A stretch of DNA of 64,000 bases, from the NCBI RefSeq assembly GCF_001687605.2, contig NZ_CP016539.2:1704501-1768500 (forward strand). Direction: 5' to 3'. Under the pieces are notes generated by a model. It made no database searches. It worked only from the letters and a program-made list of their open reading frames with translations, and was not told the origin of the DNA. Source of the stretch: Planococcus plakortidis (GTDB lineage Bacteria; Bacillota; Bacilli; Bacillales_A; Planococcaceae). Below, piece after piece: positions 52,021 to 60,587 of this stretch. The stretch's first letter is position 1; each line of letters starts with the position of its first letter. A program made the translations under genes and the position numbers.

Positions 52021-52510
52021 CTGTTTCTCCTCCTGCGTTTCGTTCGTACACTAAATACGAATACGGGATGCCGTCCGATTGATGGCGTTCAGACTCCGAT
52101 ACTAAGGTCCATTCCCTTCCGTATTCAGGGAAAAACGTATCGCCCTGGAATCGTTGATGGATAAGGGTAATGTAAAGCCTGTCCGCAATCGGCAAGGCTT
52201 CCCGGAAAATCTGTTCGCCCCCGATGACCATCACTTCTTCGTGCTGCTGTTTTGCCAATTCGATTGCATCGGTCAGGTTGTGGGTGATGTCAGCGCCTTC
52301 AGCCGTATACGCCGTATTGCGCGTCACGACAATATTGCGCCGCTTCGGCAGGGGCCGTCCGATCGATTCGAATGTGTTGCGCCCCATCACCATGCCTTTT
52401 CCGATGGTATGTTTTTTAAAATACGCTAAATCTTCCGGAATATGCCAGGGCAATTGATTGTCCTTGCCGATCACGTGATCTGGGTCATGCGCCACCATTA
52501 ATGAAATCAT
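52013..52510 (-). CDS. dfrA: Dihydrofolate reductase
   Basis: 165 residues; makes tetrahydrofolate with NADPH and is the trimethoprim target. Marks are HDPDHVIGKDNQLPWHIPED (with the active-site Glu/Asp near residue 27), GRNTFESIGRPLPKRRNIVV near 45 and VMVIGGEQIFREALPIADRL near 97. AGGAGGAG lies 7 bases before ATG 52510, 19 bases after thyA, the classic pair because ThyA yields dihydrofolate. It overlaps the plsC-like gene. Confidence 0.95.
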   Translation of the reverse strand: MISLMVAHDPDHVIGKDNQLPWHIPEDLAYFKKHTIGKGMVMGRNTFESIGRPLPKRRNIVVTRNTAYTAEGADITHNLTDAIELAKQQHEEVMVIGGEQIFREALPIADRLYITLIHQRFQGDTFFPEYGREWTLVSESERHQSDGIPYSYLVYERNAGGETGA

Positions 52511-52529
52511 CAGTTCTCCTCCTTGGCCG

Positions 52530-53471
52530 TTATACTGCAACAGGCGCTTTGATCCGCGGATGCGGGTCATAGCCCTCGATTTGAATGTCTGACATGTCCA
52601 TGTCGAACATCGATTTGCCTTCTGTTAATTTTAAAGTCGGCAAAGCTTTCGGTTCTCTGCTCAACTGCTCCTGCACTTGCTCCAAATGGTTCACATAAAG
52701 ATGCGTATCGCCGGTCGTGTGGATGAATTCCCCAGGCTCGAGCCCGCATTCCTGCGCGACGAGGTGCGTCAGCAGCGCATAAGAGGCGATATTGAACGGC
52801 ACGCCGAGAAAGACGTCTGCGCTTCTCTGGTATAGCTGGCACGATAATTTGCCGTCCGCTACGTAAAACTGGAACATGATGTGGCAAGGCGGAAGCGCCA
52901 TGTCGTCGATGAATTCCGGATTCCAAGCCGTCACCAAATGGCGGCGGGAGTCCGGATTGTGCTTAATCGATTCGACGACGTTTTTCAACTGGTCGATCTG
53001 GCCGCCGTCAGTCGCTGCCCACGATCGCCATTGCTTGCCGTAAACCGGCCCCAAATCACCGTATTTTTTCGCAAACTCGTCATCTGCCAGCACTTTTTCC
53101 TGAAATAGCGCCATTTGCTGTTTGTACAGCTCCGCAAATTCCGGATCGCGCTGTGCCCGCCGGCCGAAATCACTCATGTCCGGCCCGTCGTATTCATCGC
53201 TTTCGGCCCACTGCGCAAATGCCCACTCATCCCAAATATGGTTATTATCCTTCAATAAGGTCTGGACGTTCGTATCGCCTTTGATGAACCATAAGAGTTC
53301 TGAGACAATCAGCCGGAACGCCGTTTTCTTGGTGGTCATGAGCGGAAAGCCCTCCGCCAGGTCAAAACGCATCTGGTGGCCGAATACGCTCAGTGTCCCG
53401 GTTCCCGTACGGTCTTCTTTCTTGGCTCCTTGGTCCAAAATATGTTCACACAACGCTAAATATTGTTTCAT
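52530..53471 (-). CDS. thyA: Thymidylate synthase ThyA
   Basis: Converts dUMP to dTMP using methylene-tetrahydrofolate. 313 residues. The catalytic Cys is in [13 protein letters not shown] near residue 197; [20 protein letters not shown] and [20 protein letters not shown] follow. An insertion of about 50 residues ([20 protein letters not shown]) makes it the long Lactobacillus/Staphylococcus-type enzyme rather than the short E. coli type. GAGGGAATTGC precedes ATG 53471. It is first in a likely operon with dfrA. Confidence 0.96.
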   Translation of the reverse strand: MKQYLALCEHILDQGAKKEDRTGTGTLSVFGHQMRFDLAEGFPLMTTKKTAFRLIVSELLWFIKGDTNVQTLLKDNNHIWDEWAFAQWAESDEYDGPDMSDFGRRAQRDPEFAELYKQQMALFQEKVLADDEFAKKYGDLGPVYGKQWRSWAATDGGQIDQLKNVVESIKHNPDSRRHLVTAWNPEFIDDMALPPCHIMFQFYVADGKLSCQLYQRSADVFLGVPFNIASYALLTHLVAQECGLEPGEFIHTTGDTHLYVNHLEQVQEQLSREPKALPTLKLTEGKSMFDMDMSDIQIEGYDPHPRIKAPVAV

Positions 53472-53571
53472 GCAATTCCCTCCATTATTAGTATCATCAT
53501 AACAAAAACAACTCGAATAAGAAAAACTTTAAGAATATCACATCTTAAGAAAGAAATGGGCGCATTAAAAA

Positions 53572-53594
53572 AAACCGTTATGGTGATAACGGTT
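53572..53594 (-). terminator. ypjP terminator
   Basis: Minus strand AAACCGTTATCACCATAACGGTTT stem followed by T run. Confidence 0.85.
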
Positions 53595-54188
53595 TCAGGA
53601 AAGCCATTTAGGCGGTGTATTTTTTGACCAGTAGATGTCCCCGATGCTGATGTGACGCTGGTACTGATCGCTTGCCAAATGGTAATGGAAATTGAATGAA
53701 TAGCCTTCAAGCGGTTTTTTCTCGGTCCGGACATGGAAGCGGATTTCATCTTGCCCGCTGTCTTTATCGTAAACGTGGAAAATTTTTTCGGCATGGTCGC
53801 CGGATGGTTTTTCGGAAATCGTCAAATTGCGCAATCTGTCTTTGCTGTATCCGGCCAGTTCCGTGTCGATCACGTCCTGGATCGTCGGCAAAATGCGCGT
53901 ACGGAATTCCGAGTCGATCACCGGGCCGATGCGCGATCCGAATTTTATGTAGGACTGCTCTTCAGCGGCTTGGCGAAAATCGGCAAGAATTGAGTCTGCC
54001 GTCACATAATATTCTGCAGGATCGATCCATTCAAGCGTATACTCTTTTGTTTGCCCTTGGCTTGCATGCGTTTTTGGGCCATCCTCTTCATCGAGCAAGG
54101 ATTCCCAAATCATATGGTTTGGCGTAATGGCTCCTAGCGTCAGAACCGTTACAGCAACCATCAAGGACTTCTGCCACCAACTCTTCAC
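53595..54188 (-). CDS. ypjP: YpjP-like exported protein
   Basis: 197 residues. The N-terminus MKSWWQKSLMVAVTVLTLGA looks like a signal peptide or membrane anchor. The rest is soluble (PAEYYVTADSILADFRQAAE, then SEFRTRILPTIQDVIDTELA, FHVRTEKKPLEGYSFNFHYH), characteristic of YpjP of B. subtilis, which also lies next to a thymidylate synthase gene. The function is unknown. The start is GTG 54188, with GAGGGTGATG 6 bases upstream. It is transcribed from its own promoter region upstream of thyA. Confidence 0.82.
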   Translation of the reverse strand: MKSWWQKSLMVAVTVLTLGAITPNHMIWESLLDEEDGPKTHASQGQTKEYTLEWIDPAEYYVTADSILADFRQAAEEQSYIKFGSRIGPVIDSEFRTRILPTIQDVIDTELAGYSKDRLRNLTISEKPSGDHAEKIFHVYDKDSGQDEIRFHVRTEKKPLEGYSFNFHYHLASDQYQRHISIGDIYWSKNTPPKWLS

Positions 54189-54334
54189 TAAACATCACCC
54201 TCAATTTTGAACATTTTGTCAAGATAGTTATAGTAATAAACGATTTTTAAGTGGAAAGGTTTCATCTTGCTCCATTTCATTGTACAATAAAGCGAGTAAG
54301 TACGCCTTGTTTTTTTCAAAAAGGAGGAATTTTC

Positions 54335-54412
54335 ATGGACGCGTCATTATTGATTGGATTGGGTCTATTGTTTATGCTTGTGTATTTGACTTCGCTATCC
54401 TTTACAGACTAA
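54335..54412 (+). CDS. 25-residue single-helix membrane miniprotein
   Basis: A 25-codon frame, MDASLLIGLGLLFMLVYLTS then LSFTD, is one hydrophobic helix with acidic residues at each end. It has AAAGGAGG 6 bases upstream of ATG 54335 and a strong intrinsic terminator starting three bases after its stop, so it has all the marks of a real transcription unit. The length and single helix recall accessory peptides such as KdpF, but no kdp genes are here and I cannot assign it. The upstream A+T-rich stretch with TTGTACAATAAAG (54279-54291) could be the promoter. Confidence 0.7.
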   Translation: MDASLLIGLGLLFMLVYLTSLSFTD

Positions 54413-54414
54413 AA

Positions 54415-54440
54415 AAATCTCCCGCTTTGGGAGATTTTTT
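54415..54440. terminator. Bidirectional terminator
   Basis: Stem AAATCTCCC / GGGAGATTT, loop GCTTT, T run after. It serves the miniprotein gene and the convergent methyltransferase gene. Confidence 0.9.
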
Positions 54441-55222
54441 TATTGGGTCTTATTCATTTGTATGACGCCGAAATGGAATTTCGTATTTGGGCGTACGCGC
54501 CGCTTGAAGCCGAACGACTCGAAATCAGTCGAGCGGAAATGCGCTTTCAAGACGACGCTTTTCCTTGCGACGCGCTTCGCTTCCTCTACCCACTCTTCCG
54601 TCAGTTGGCCGTGATCGGCGTTGTTCCGCAGCGGCGCGAAGTTTGACGCTTCGGCGATCTGTTCCGTGAACATCGGATCCATATAAACGACATCGAAGGA
54701 ATTATCATTAAGGCCATTCAGATAATCGACGGCATTTTGCGGGATGACTGTGATGCGCCTCATCGAATCGTGCAGCTTCGGCATGTCCTCATAATTTTTC
54801 AAGCCTTCACGGATGACATGGGCGATAACCGGGTCGCTTTCACAGCCAACGACTCTTCCTGTGTCCCCAACGACAAGCGAAGCGATGAGCGCATCGCTCG
54901 CCATGCCGAGCGTGCAATCGAGAAAAGCGTCGCCCGGCTCGAGTCCTGACACTTCAATAAGCGGATCGTTTCCGAGCGGCCGCTTTGAGCGGAATGCTGC
55001 CGAATTGGGATGAAAAAAGAACGGCTCGCTTTGTCCGACTGGATAAAGCTCGAGCCGTTCTTTTTTGCAGACGATGACGTCCGCAGCTAGTTCTTCGTGC
55101 AGTTTGTAGATCGGCCGCTTATTGCGCTCGACTGCCTGCAACCCAAGGAGCTGTGCGGTCTCTCGTGCACAGAGCTTGGTCGCATCCGTCGGCCGGTAAG
55201 CGGTCGTGACGATCGTCTTCAC
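54440..55222 (-). CDS. SAM-dependent methyltransferase, RsmJ/YpiP type
   Basis: 260 residues. SAM-binding motif FLDCTLGMASDALIASLVVG near residue 100, then GRVVGCESDPVIAHVIREGL and the catalytic YMDPMF near 180 (NPPY-like). It resembles the RsmJ family (16S rRNA G1516 methylation in E. coli) and YpiP of B. subtilis; the target here is probably rRNA but not proven. The start is GTG 55222, overlapping the stop of the bacilliredoxin gene, so the two are coupled. Confidence 0.82.
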   Translation of the reverse strand: MKTIVTTAYRPTDATKLCARETAQLLGLQAVERNKRPIYKLHEELAADVIVCKKERLELYPVGQSEPFFFHPNSAAFRSKRPLGNDPLIEVSGLEPGDAFLDCTLGMASDALIASLVVGDTGRVVGCESDPVIAHVIREGLKNYEDMPKLHDSMRRITVIPQNAVDYLNGLNDNSFDVVYMDPMFTEQIAEASNFAPLRNNADHGQLTEEWVEEAKRVARKSVVLKAHFRSTDFESFGFKRRVRPNTKFHFGVIQMNKTQ

Positions 55223-55653
55223 TGCGCTGCTTCCTCGATCGCTCTTTTCACGGCATCACGTACTTGTTCCATTTCAAAGCCTTCAATTTCTTCGCGCGGG
55301 ATGAAATGCGCAAGCTGCCCGTCTTTCAATACCGCGATCGAAGGTGACGATGGCGGAACTTCCTCGAAATACTGGCGCATCTGCGCAGTCGCTTCCTTGT
55401 CCTGTCCTGCAAATACCGTTACCAAATGGTCTGGCTTCCGCTCAGCCAGTTCAACCGCTTCACGTACCGCTGGTCGCGCAAGCCCTGCGGCGCATCCACA
55501 GATCGAGTTGATGATCACGAGGCTCACGCCTTGTGCAGTACTCATATGTTCGTTGACGTCTTCTGCTGTCGTCAGCTCCGTGAATCCGGATTCCGTCAAT
55601 TCTTTGCGCATTGGGACGACAATGCCTTTCATGTACTCATCGTAAGCGTTCAT
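55219..55653 (-). CDS. Bacilliredoxin, BrxA/BrxB family
   Basis: 144 residues. The CGC active site is in INSICGCAAGLARPAVREA near residue 53; VFAGQDKEATAQMRQYFEEV and PSSPSIAVLKDGQLAHFIPR follow. It removes bacillithiol from S-bacillithiolated proteins, so the host should make bacillithiol. Size and start (MNAYDEYMKGIVVPMRKEL) match YphP/BrxA or YqiW/BrxB; I cannot tell which. AGGGAGATAT precedes ATG 55653. Confidence 0.92.
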   Translation of the reverse strand: MNAYDEYMKGIVVPMRKELTESGFTELTTAEDVNEHMSTAQGVSLVIINSICGCAAGLARPAVREAVELAERKPDHLVTVFAGQDKEATAQMRQYFEEVPPSSPSIAVLKDGQLAHFIPREEIEGFEMEQVRDAVKRAIEEAAQ

Positions 55654-55860
55654 ATATCTCCCTGCTTTCTTTATAATTTCTGGTAGCTTGAATATACTTC
55701 TTCCATTAACATTCTAACTTAGTTTTGCTTTAATTTCATTGATTCAGATGCGTTTAATTGCCACTGCTGTTTACAGAATCTCCGAATTGGGATATTATTG
55801 CGCACACCGGGACCGTTCAACAGAAGGCTAAGCGAATACTCAGTCTAAAAAGTTAGGAGT

Positions 55861-55888
55861 TTTCGATATTTGACTAGCATTATCGAAA
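55861..55888. promoter_or_regulatory. Dyad operator overlapping a SigA-like promoter
   Basis: Perfect 8-base dyad TTTCGATA (55861-55868) and TATCGAAA (55881-55888), gap of 12. It encloses the -35 TTGACT (55870-55875), with a -10-like GATAAA 18 bases later. Probably regulates the broken glyoxalase gene. Confidence 0.45.
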
Positions 55889-55925
55889 GTTCTGATAAAC
55901 TAAAGCTAAAAAGGAAGTGACATGC

Positions 55926-56348
55926 ATGAAGCCAAGAATCTCTGTCATTACGATCGGTGTGGACGATCTCGTGCGATCACTGGAATTTTACCGGAACGGC
56001 CTGGGCTTACCGACAGAAGGAATTGTCGGGGAAGAATTCGATAACGGCGCCGTTGCATTTTTCGATCTTCAGCATGGGCTGAAACTCGCCATCTGAAAAC
56101 GCCAAGATATCGCCCACGAAACGAAAGTAGCGATGGGCCCGCCAAGCCCTACAGAATTCACGCTTGGCCATAACGTCAACAGCAAAGCGGAAGTCGACGC
56201 GGTAATGGACCAGGCTGAACAGGCGGGAGCCCTGATAACGGATCCGGCACATGACACGTTTTGGGGCGGCTACTCTGGCCATTTTTAAGACCCGGACGGT
56301 CATTTATGGGAAGTCGTCTGGAATCCTGCATGGGGAGAAGTGGATTAA
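55926..56348 (+). pseudogene. VOC/glyoxalase family protein with two in-frame stops
   Basis: A 140-residue vicinal-oxygen-chelate fold protein: MKPRISVITIGVDDLVRSLE, then FYRNGLGLPTEGIVGEEFDN and FFDLQHGLKLAI. TGA follows at 56094-56096, then KRQDIAHETKVAMGPPSPTE. TAA at 56286-56288 breaks GHF.DPDGHLWEVVWNP. The frame is otherwise intact from ATG 55926 to the stop at 56346-56348. Trp (TGG) at the first and Gln (CAA) at the second are the likely originals. AAGGAAGTG gives the ribosome site. It is likely inactive unless both are consensus errors. Confidence 0.85.
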
Positions 56349-56377
56349 TTCCTGTCTTAACTTAAAGGGGGATTAAC

Positions 56378-57076
56378 ATGAAATTACGCAATTTCTTTTA
56401 CGAGGCTTTCCTATTCCTGCTGGTAATCGTATCCGTCGTCATTGCGCTCGTTTCCAATGAACGTTTCACCTTAGTTCATTAGGTCATCTGGGGAATTTTC
56501 TTCGTTGATTATTTCATCCGCTTCGTTGCAGCAGAGCGCAAATGGCAGTTCGTTAAATCCCCCCCATTGGAATTGGTCGCCATCATTCCGCTCGATGCGA
56601 TTTATCAGGCAGCACGCTTTTTCATGTTTTTCCGGATGTTGAAATTATGGGGCATCCTCCCCCGCTTTTTGAAACCTGTGTATGTCGTCTTAAAAACGAA
56701 TGGCTTGGAAAAATTGCTGATTTTCGCGGTTATTTTGATCTTTCTCGTGCCGATCCCGATGATCCTAATCGAGCCTTAGATCGTTACTTATACTGATGTC
56801 ATCTGGTGGGCAATTGTGACGATTACGACTGTCGGATATGGCGATATCTACCCCGAGACCGGCGTCGGGCGCTTGTTGGCAGCTATTTTGATGTTTGTCG
56901 GAATTGGTATTATCGGAACGTTCACCAGCGCCATTTCTGCCTATTTCGCCTCCCGCAGGCGAGCAATGGAAGAAGACCACGTGCTCGACATCGTCAATTC
57001 GATCAAGAAAATCGACAAACTGACTGAAGAAGACCACCAGCTCATTCAAGCTTATCTAAAGAAAAAAATGGAATGA
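56378..57076 (+). pseudogene. Potassium-channel family protein with two in-frame stops
   Basis: A 232-codon frame from ATG 56378 (MKLRNFFYEAFLFLLVIVSV). TAG at 56480-56482 follows NERFTLVH, then VIWGIFFVDYFIRFVAAERK, which is a voltage-sensor-like segment. TAG at 56777-56779 follows VPIPMILIEP. It then reads TDVIWWAIVTITTVGYGDIY, a canonical K+ filter (TTVGYGD), then GIIGTFTSAISAYFASRRR and an acidic tail. The likely originals at the stops are Gln. The upstream glyoxalase gene is 29 bases away, with AAGGGGG for its ribosome site. Re-initiation would give only a partial channel. Confidence 0.85.
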
Positions 57077-57104
57077 TGTACTCTAGAAGCTTATACCGCT
57101 ATGC

Positions 57105-57152
57105 AAAAAGAGTCGGCCGCCTGTGAATTCCACAAGCGGACGACTCTTTTTT
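57105..57152. terminator. Terminator
   Basis: Long imperfect stem AAAGAGTCGGCCGC / GCGGACGACTCTTT with a T run, between the pseudogene pair and the convergent gene at 57169. Confidence 0.75.
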
Positions 57153-57168
57153 TATTCTCATTTACTTC

Positions 57169-57474
57169 TTATTTGTTCTTATACTGCCCATTGATGTAAG
57201 ACAGCATATCCCCGAAACTATCGTAATGGAACCAGTCATAGCGCATTTTCTGGTCCACTTCGCCTTCGTCATCGATATGGACGGAATTGGCGCTCAGCTG
57301 CAGGATTTCCGTGTCTTCCACATCTGTCGGTTCTTCTTCGAAAGCGTGATCGGCGAATTTTTTCTTCACCGACTCATAAAACCTGTCGCGCTCTTCTTCC
57401 TGTTCAAATTCCCACGATTCGTATTTGCCGCGGCAAAGCACTTCTATTGAGTACACTTGTTTATTATTCACCAT
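57169..57474 (-). CDS. Small acidic protein of unknown function
   Basis: 101 residues, soluble and very acidic (SWEFEQEEERDRFYESVKKK, then EEEPTDVEDTEILQLSANSV, MRYDWFHYDSFGDMLSYING). I do not recognise the family; it looks like a conserved cytoplasmic bacillary protein. GGAGAGAAA lies just before ATG 57474. It follows ypgR on the same strand by 69 bases, possibly cotranscribed. Confidence 0.72.
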   Translation of the reverse strand: MVNNKQVYSIEVLCRGKYESWEFEQEEERDRFYESVKKKFADHAFEEEPTDVEDTEILQLSANSVHIDDEGEVDQKMRYDWFHYDSFGDMLSYINGQYKNK

Positions 57475-57543
57475 TTTCTCTCCTCCAAGTAAAGCGTCGT
57501 ATTGCTCTTTACCTCAAGGAAGCAGGCGGGAAACATTCCCCTC

Positions 57544-58674
57544 TTACTTATTGTCTTTCATCGTCTGGCGGGCTTCGGTCATTTGCTTCCATACCGAACC
57601 GCGCGCTTCTTCGCCTTGTTCGATGCGGGCGATCGCCATCTTGATCTGGAGCTTCACTTCGAACTCAGGGTCATTTTCCGCTTCCTTAAGTGCCGGAAGC
57701 GCTCGTTCTGTCCCGGTTTCATACAAGAACATCGCGGCACGCCAGCGCACGAGCTTGTTCTTGTCTTTCAAGGTTTCGATCATGATCGGCTCGAACGCTT
57801 CGAAGCCAAGGTCGCTGATGGTGTCACCAGCTGTGCGGCGGACCGCCCATGACTTGTCTCTCATCGCCTGTTCTGCATACGGTACGACTGCTTCGTCGTC
57901 GATATCGCCAAGATAGATGGCTGCTTGGCGGCGGATCGACATTTTGTCGTCTTCCAATGCCTTGCCTAACAGCGGCAAATCTTCAAGATCCGCTTCAACC
58001 AATTGGCCGAGCAATTGGAAGCGTGTCTCCCAATCCGGTGCGTCGAATTCTTCCAGCGACACTCTGCGTTTGTTGATTTTGCCAGCCGATTCATTCGATT
58101 CGGTTTTGCTTGTCAAAGACACCAAACGGTCATCGGGGTAAGCCGCTTCGATTTCTTCGACGATGCTTTTGCCGATTTCTTCTTTTTCGCCGTAGCGGAC
58201 GCCGTAATCTGCCCATTTACGCTGGAAAATGAAGTTTTCATCGGTTGGATCCATGACTTTGTTCATCGCCTGCACAAACCGTTCCGGCATCGCAAAGCGC
58301 TCTTCCGATTGTGAATCGAACACTTTTAATTGCAGCGGAATGCCTTTGAATTCCTGGACATGGACATACACTTCGCCGAAATGCTCATCGATCTCGAGTT
58401 CTTCTTCGGAGCCATTGCCTTCGCCGAAGACTTTACGCACATCCGCAAGAATGCCTTCCCAGTCGGATTTCGCATTGCGTTCGACTGCGAGGAAATCTGC
58501 CACATGGTAGACGCCTTTGACGCCATCGATTTCTAAGATTTGCTGCACTTCTTTCGGCGCGCCTTCTGTTTGGTCTTTCTTGTAATTATGGCTTTTCCCG
58601 AACGGCAATTCCTGATCGATGATCACTTTCATCGTATTCGGGCTTGGTGTCGGTTCAATAGCTACTATTTTCAA
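57544..58674 (-). CDS. ypgR: Nfu-N/HEAT-repeat protein, CvfC/YpgR type
   Basis: 376 residues. The N-terminal Nfu/scaffold-like domain (EPTPSPNTMKVIIDQELPFG near residue 6, then GVKGVYHVADFLAVERNAKS) is joined to HEAT-like repeats from about residue 250 (EDDKMSIRRQAAIYLGDIDD; DKSWAVRRTAGDTISDLGFE; DKNKLVRWRAAMFLYETGTE). Staphylococcal CvfC is called a conserved virulence factor; the biochemical role is unknown. The start is TTG 58674, fixed by AGGAGGG 7 bases upstream; the upstream extension to 58728 runs into the ABC-F end. It lies near ypgQ as in B. subtilis, with an ABC-F gene between. Confidence 0.85.
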   Translation of the reverse strand: MKIVAIEPTPSPNTMKVIIDQELPFGKSHNYKKDQTEGAPKEVQQILEIDGVKGVYHVADFLAVERNAKSDWEGILADVRKVFGEGNGSEEELEIDEHFGEVYVHVQEFKGIPLQLKVFDSQSEERFAMPERFVQAMNKVMDPTDENFIFQRKWADYGVRYGEKEEIGKSIVEEIEAAYPDDRLVSLTSKTESNESAGKINKRRVSLEEFDAPDWETRFQLLGQLVEADLEDLPLLGKALEDDKMSIRRQAAIYLGDIDDEAVVPYAEQAMRDKSWAVRRTAGDTISDLGFEAFEPIMIETLKDKNKLVRWRAAMFLYETGTERALPALKEAENDPEFEVKLQIKMAIARIEQGEEARGSVWKQMTEARQTMKDNK

Positions 58675-58694
58675 GATAATCCCTCCTGTGTAAA

Positions 58695-60587
58695 TTACGC
58701 TTCTGCCAGTTCCTGCAGATAGCTCCACCGTTCGATCAATTCATCGTACTGGGCGGTGTAGGCATCGATTTGGTTGGTCAATTCCTGCAATTTATCAAAG
58801 TCAGACCCAGCTTTGGACATTTCTGCCTCGGTCTGTTCGATCTTCTCTTCCACTTCCGCGATTTTGTCGAGTATGCCGTCATATTCCTTTTTCTCGAGGA
58901 AACTCATCTTTTTCTTTTTTTCCGGTGCCTGCGGTGCAGGTTCAACAGCCGGTGCTTCATTTGCCACAGTAACAGCTTGCGGCTCAACTACCGGCTTCTT
59001 TTCTTTCAGCCAGTCCGTATAGAGTCCTTGGTACTCGTCGACAGTGCCGCTGCCAAGCGTCCATAGCTTTTTCGCAATTCGGTCAAGGAAAAAGCGGTCA
59101 TGGGAAATGGTCAAGACGACGCCTGGGAAATTCTCCAAAAAGTCCTCTAAAACAGATAAAGTCTGGATATCCAAATCATTTGTCGGCTCATCGAGCAATA
59201 AGATATTCGGTTTTTCCATCAATAATTTCAGTAAGTACAAGCGCTTGCGCTCGCCTCCTGACAATTTGCCGATCAAAGTACCGTGTGCATTCGACGGGAA
59301 CAGGAATCGTTCAAGCATTTGTGTCGCGGACAAGCGTACGCCTTTTTCCGCTTCAAAATCGCTCGACACTTCCTGGATGTACTCGATCATGCGCTGGGAT
59401 TCGTCCATTTCCGGCAAACGCTGCGTGAAATGGGCAATCTTGACGGTACTTCCGTAGTCCAACGTGCCGCTTGTCGCTTCCAAGTCGCCAGCGATCAATT
59501 TCATAAGTGTCGATTTCCCTGCGCCATTCGGGCCGACGATGCCAATGCGGTCGCCGCCTTGCAAGAGGAAGTCAAACGAATGGAAAATTTCATGGTCGCC
59601 GTATGAAACGCCCAAGTTTTCCCCTTCAATAATCTTCTTGCCGAGTCGCTGGCTCTGCATTGATAATTCAAGGCTCGTATTATCGGACGTTGATTGCAGA
59701 TCTTCCGACAATTGGTCAAAACGCTGGATGCGTGCTTTTTGTTTCGTGCTGCGGGCTTTCGCGCCGCGGCGGATCCATTTTAGCTCCGAGCGGAAACGGT
59801 TGTGCATCTTTTGTTTCGTCGCTTCGGCCATTTCTTCTCTAACAGCTTTCGCTTCTAGGTAATCGCCATAGTTTCCTTTATGCGTATACATCGTCTGATC
59901 CGCCAATTCAAAGATATGCGTCGAGACAGCATCGAGGAAGTAGCGGTCATGCGTCACGAACAGCATGGCGCTGTTCATGCGCAGAAGCGTTTCCTGCAGC
60001 CATTCAGTAGAGCCTGCGTCCAAATGGTTGGTCGGCTCATCCAAAAGGATCAAGTCGGCCGGTTCAATCAAGGCTTTCGCGAGTGCTACTCGTTTGCGCT
60101 GGCCCCCAGACAATTCGCTGATCTGCTGGTCGTACATATCGATGCCAAGTTTGGTCAAGGCCGTTTTCGCCAAGGCGTTGATGTCCCAAGCGTTTTCGCG
60201 TTCCATGCCTTCCTGGATTTTCATCAATTCTTCCTGCAATTGTTCGGATCCCGAATCGGCGATCATGTTTTGCAGCGCTTTTTCATAGGAGCGGTTGAGT
60301 GCGAGCAGCGGCGAGTCGCCGGAGAAGACAGTCTCAAGGACGGTCAACGATTCATCGAACTCAGGCTCCTGCATCAAATAGGTAATCCGGTATTTTTTCG
60401 GATGGTCCATTTCCATCGTGTCGGATTCGAGATCTCCTGCCAGGATCGACAAAAGAGTCGACTTGCCGGTGCCGTTGACGCCAATCAAGCCTGCGCGCTC
60501 TCCCGGGTACAGCGAGAATTCGACATTGGTGAAAAGGGTTTTGACCCCCACTGTTTTGCTTAAGTTTGTTATGTGTAAATGGCTCAT
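58695..60587 (-). CDS. ABC-F ATPase, Uup/YfmR type
   Basis: 630 residues, cytoplasmic. Both ABC domains are complete: GVNGTGKSTLL (residue 36) with LSGGQRKRVALAKAL and LILLDEPTNHLD, then GPNGAGKSTLMKLIAGDL (near 350) with LSGGERKRLYLLKLL and LLLDEPTNDLD. The inter-domain linker has the RGAKARSTKQKARI signature and the C-terminus is a coiled coil (KKMSFLEKKEYDGILDKIAE, then EVEEKIEQTEAEMSKAG), as in Uup and B. subtilis YfmR, which rescues ribosomes stalled at polyproline. Its start overlaps the ypgQ stop (ATGA). It is likely cotranscribed with ypgQ and ypgR. Confidence 0.92.
   Translation of the reverse strand: MSHLHITNLSKTVGVKTLFTNVEFSLYPGERAGLIGVNGTGKSTLLSILAGDLESDTMEMDHPKKYRITYLMQEPEFDESLTVLETVFSGDSPLLALNRSYEKALQNMIADSGSEQLQEELMKIQEGMERENAWDINALAKTALTKLGIDMYDQQISELSGGQRKRVALAKALIEPADLILLDEPTNHLDAGSTEWLQETLLRMNSAMLFVTHDRYFLDAVSTHIFELADQTMYTHKGNYGDYLEAKAVREEMAEATKQKMHNRFRSELKWIRRGAKARSTKQKARIQRFDQLSEDLQSTSDNTSLELSMQSQRLGKKIIEGENLGVSYGDHEIFHSFDFLLQGGDRIGIVGPNGAGKSTLMKLIAGDLEATSGTLDYGSTVKIAHFTQRLPEMDESQRMIEYIQEVSSDFEAEKGVRLSATQMLERFLFPSNAHGTLIGKLSGGERKRLYLLKLLMEKPNILLLDEPTNDLDIQTLSVLEDFLENFPGVVLTISHDRFFLDRIAKKLWTLGSGTVDEYQGLYTDWLKEKKPVVEPQAVTVANEAPAVEPAPQAPEKKKKMSFLEKKEYDGILDKIAEVEEKIEQTEAEMSKAGSDFDKLQELTNQIDAYTAQYDELIERWSYLQELAEA

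Noticed and set aside
55926..57076. Programmed stop-codon readthrough in the VOC and channel genes
   Set aside because: The stops are TGA, TAA and TAG, with no common context or downstream structure, so recoding of a single codon cannot apply.
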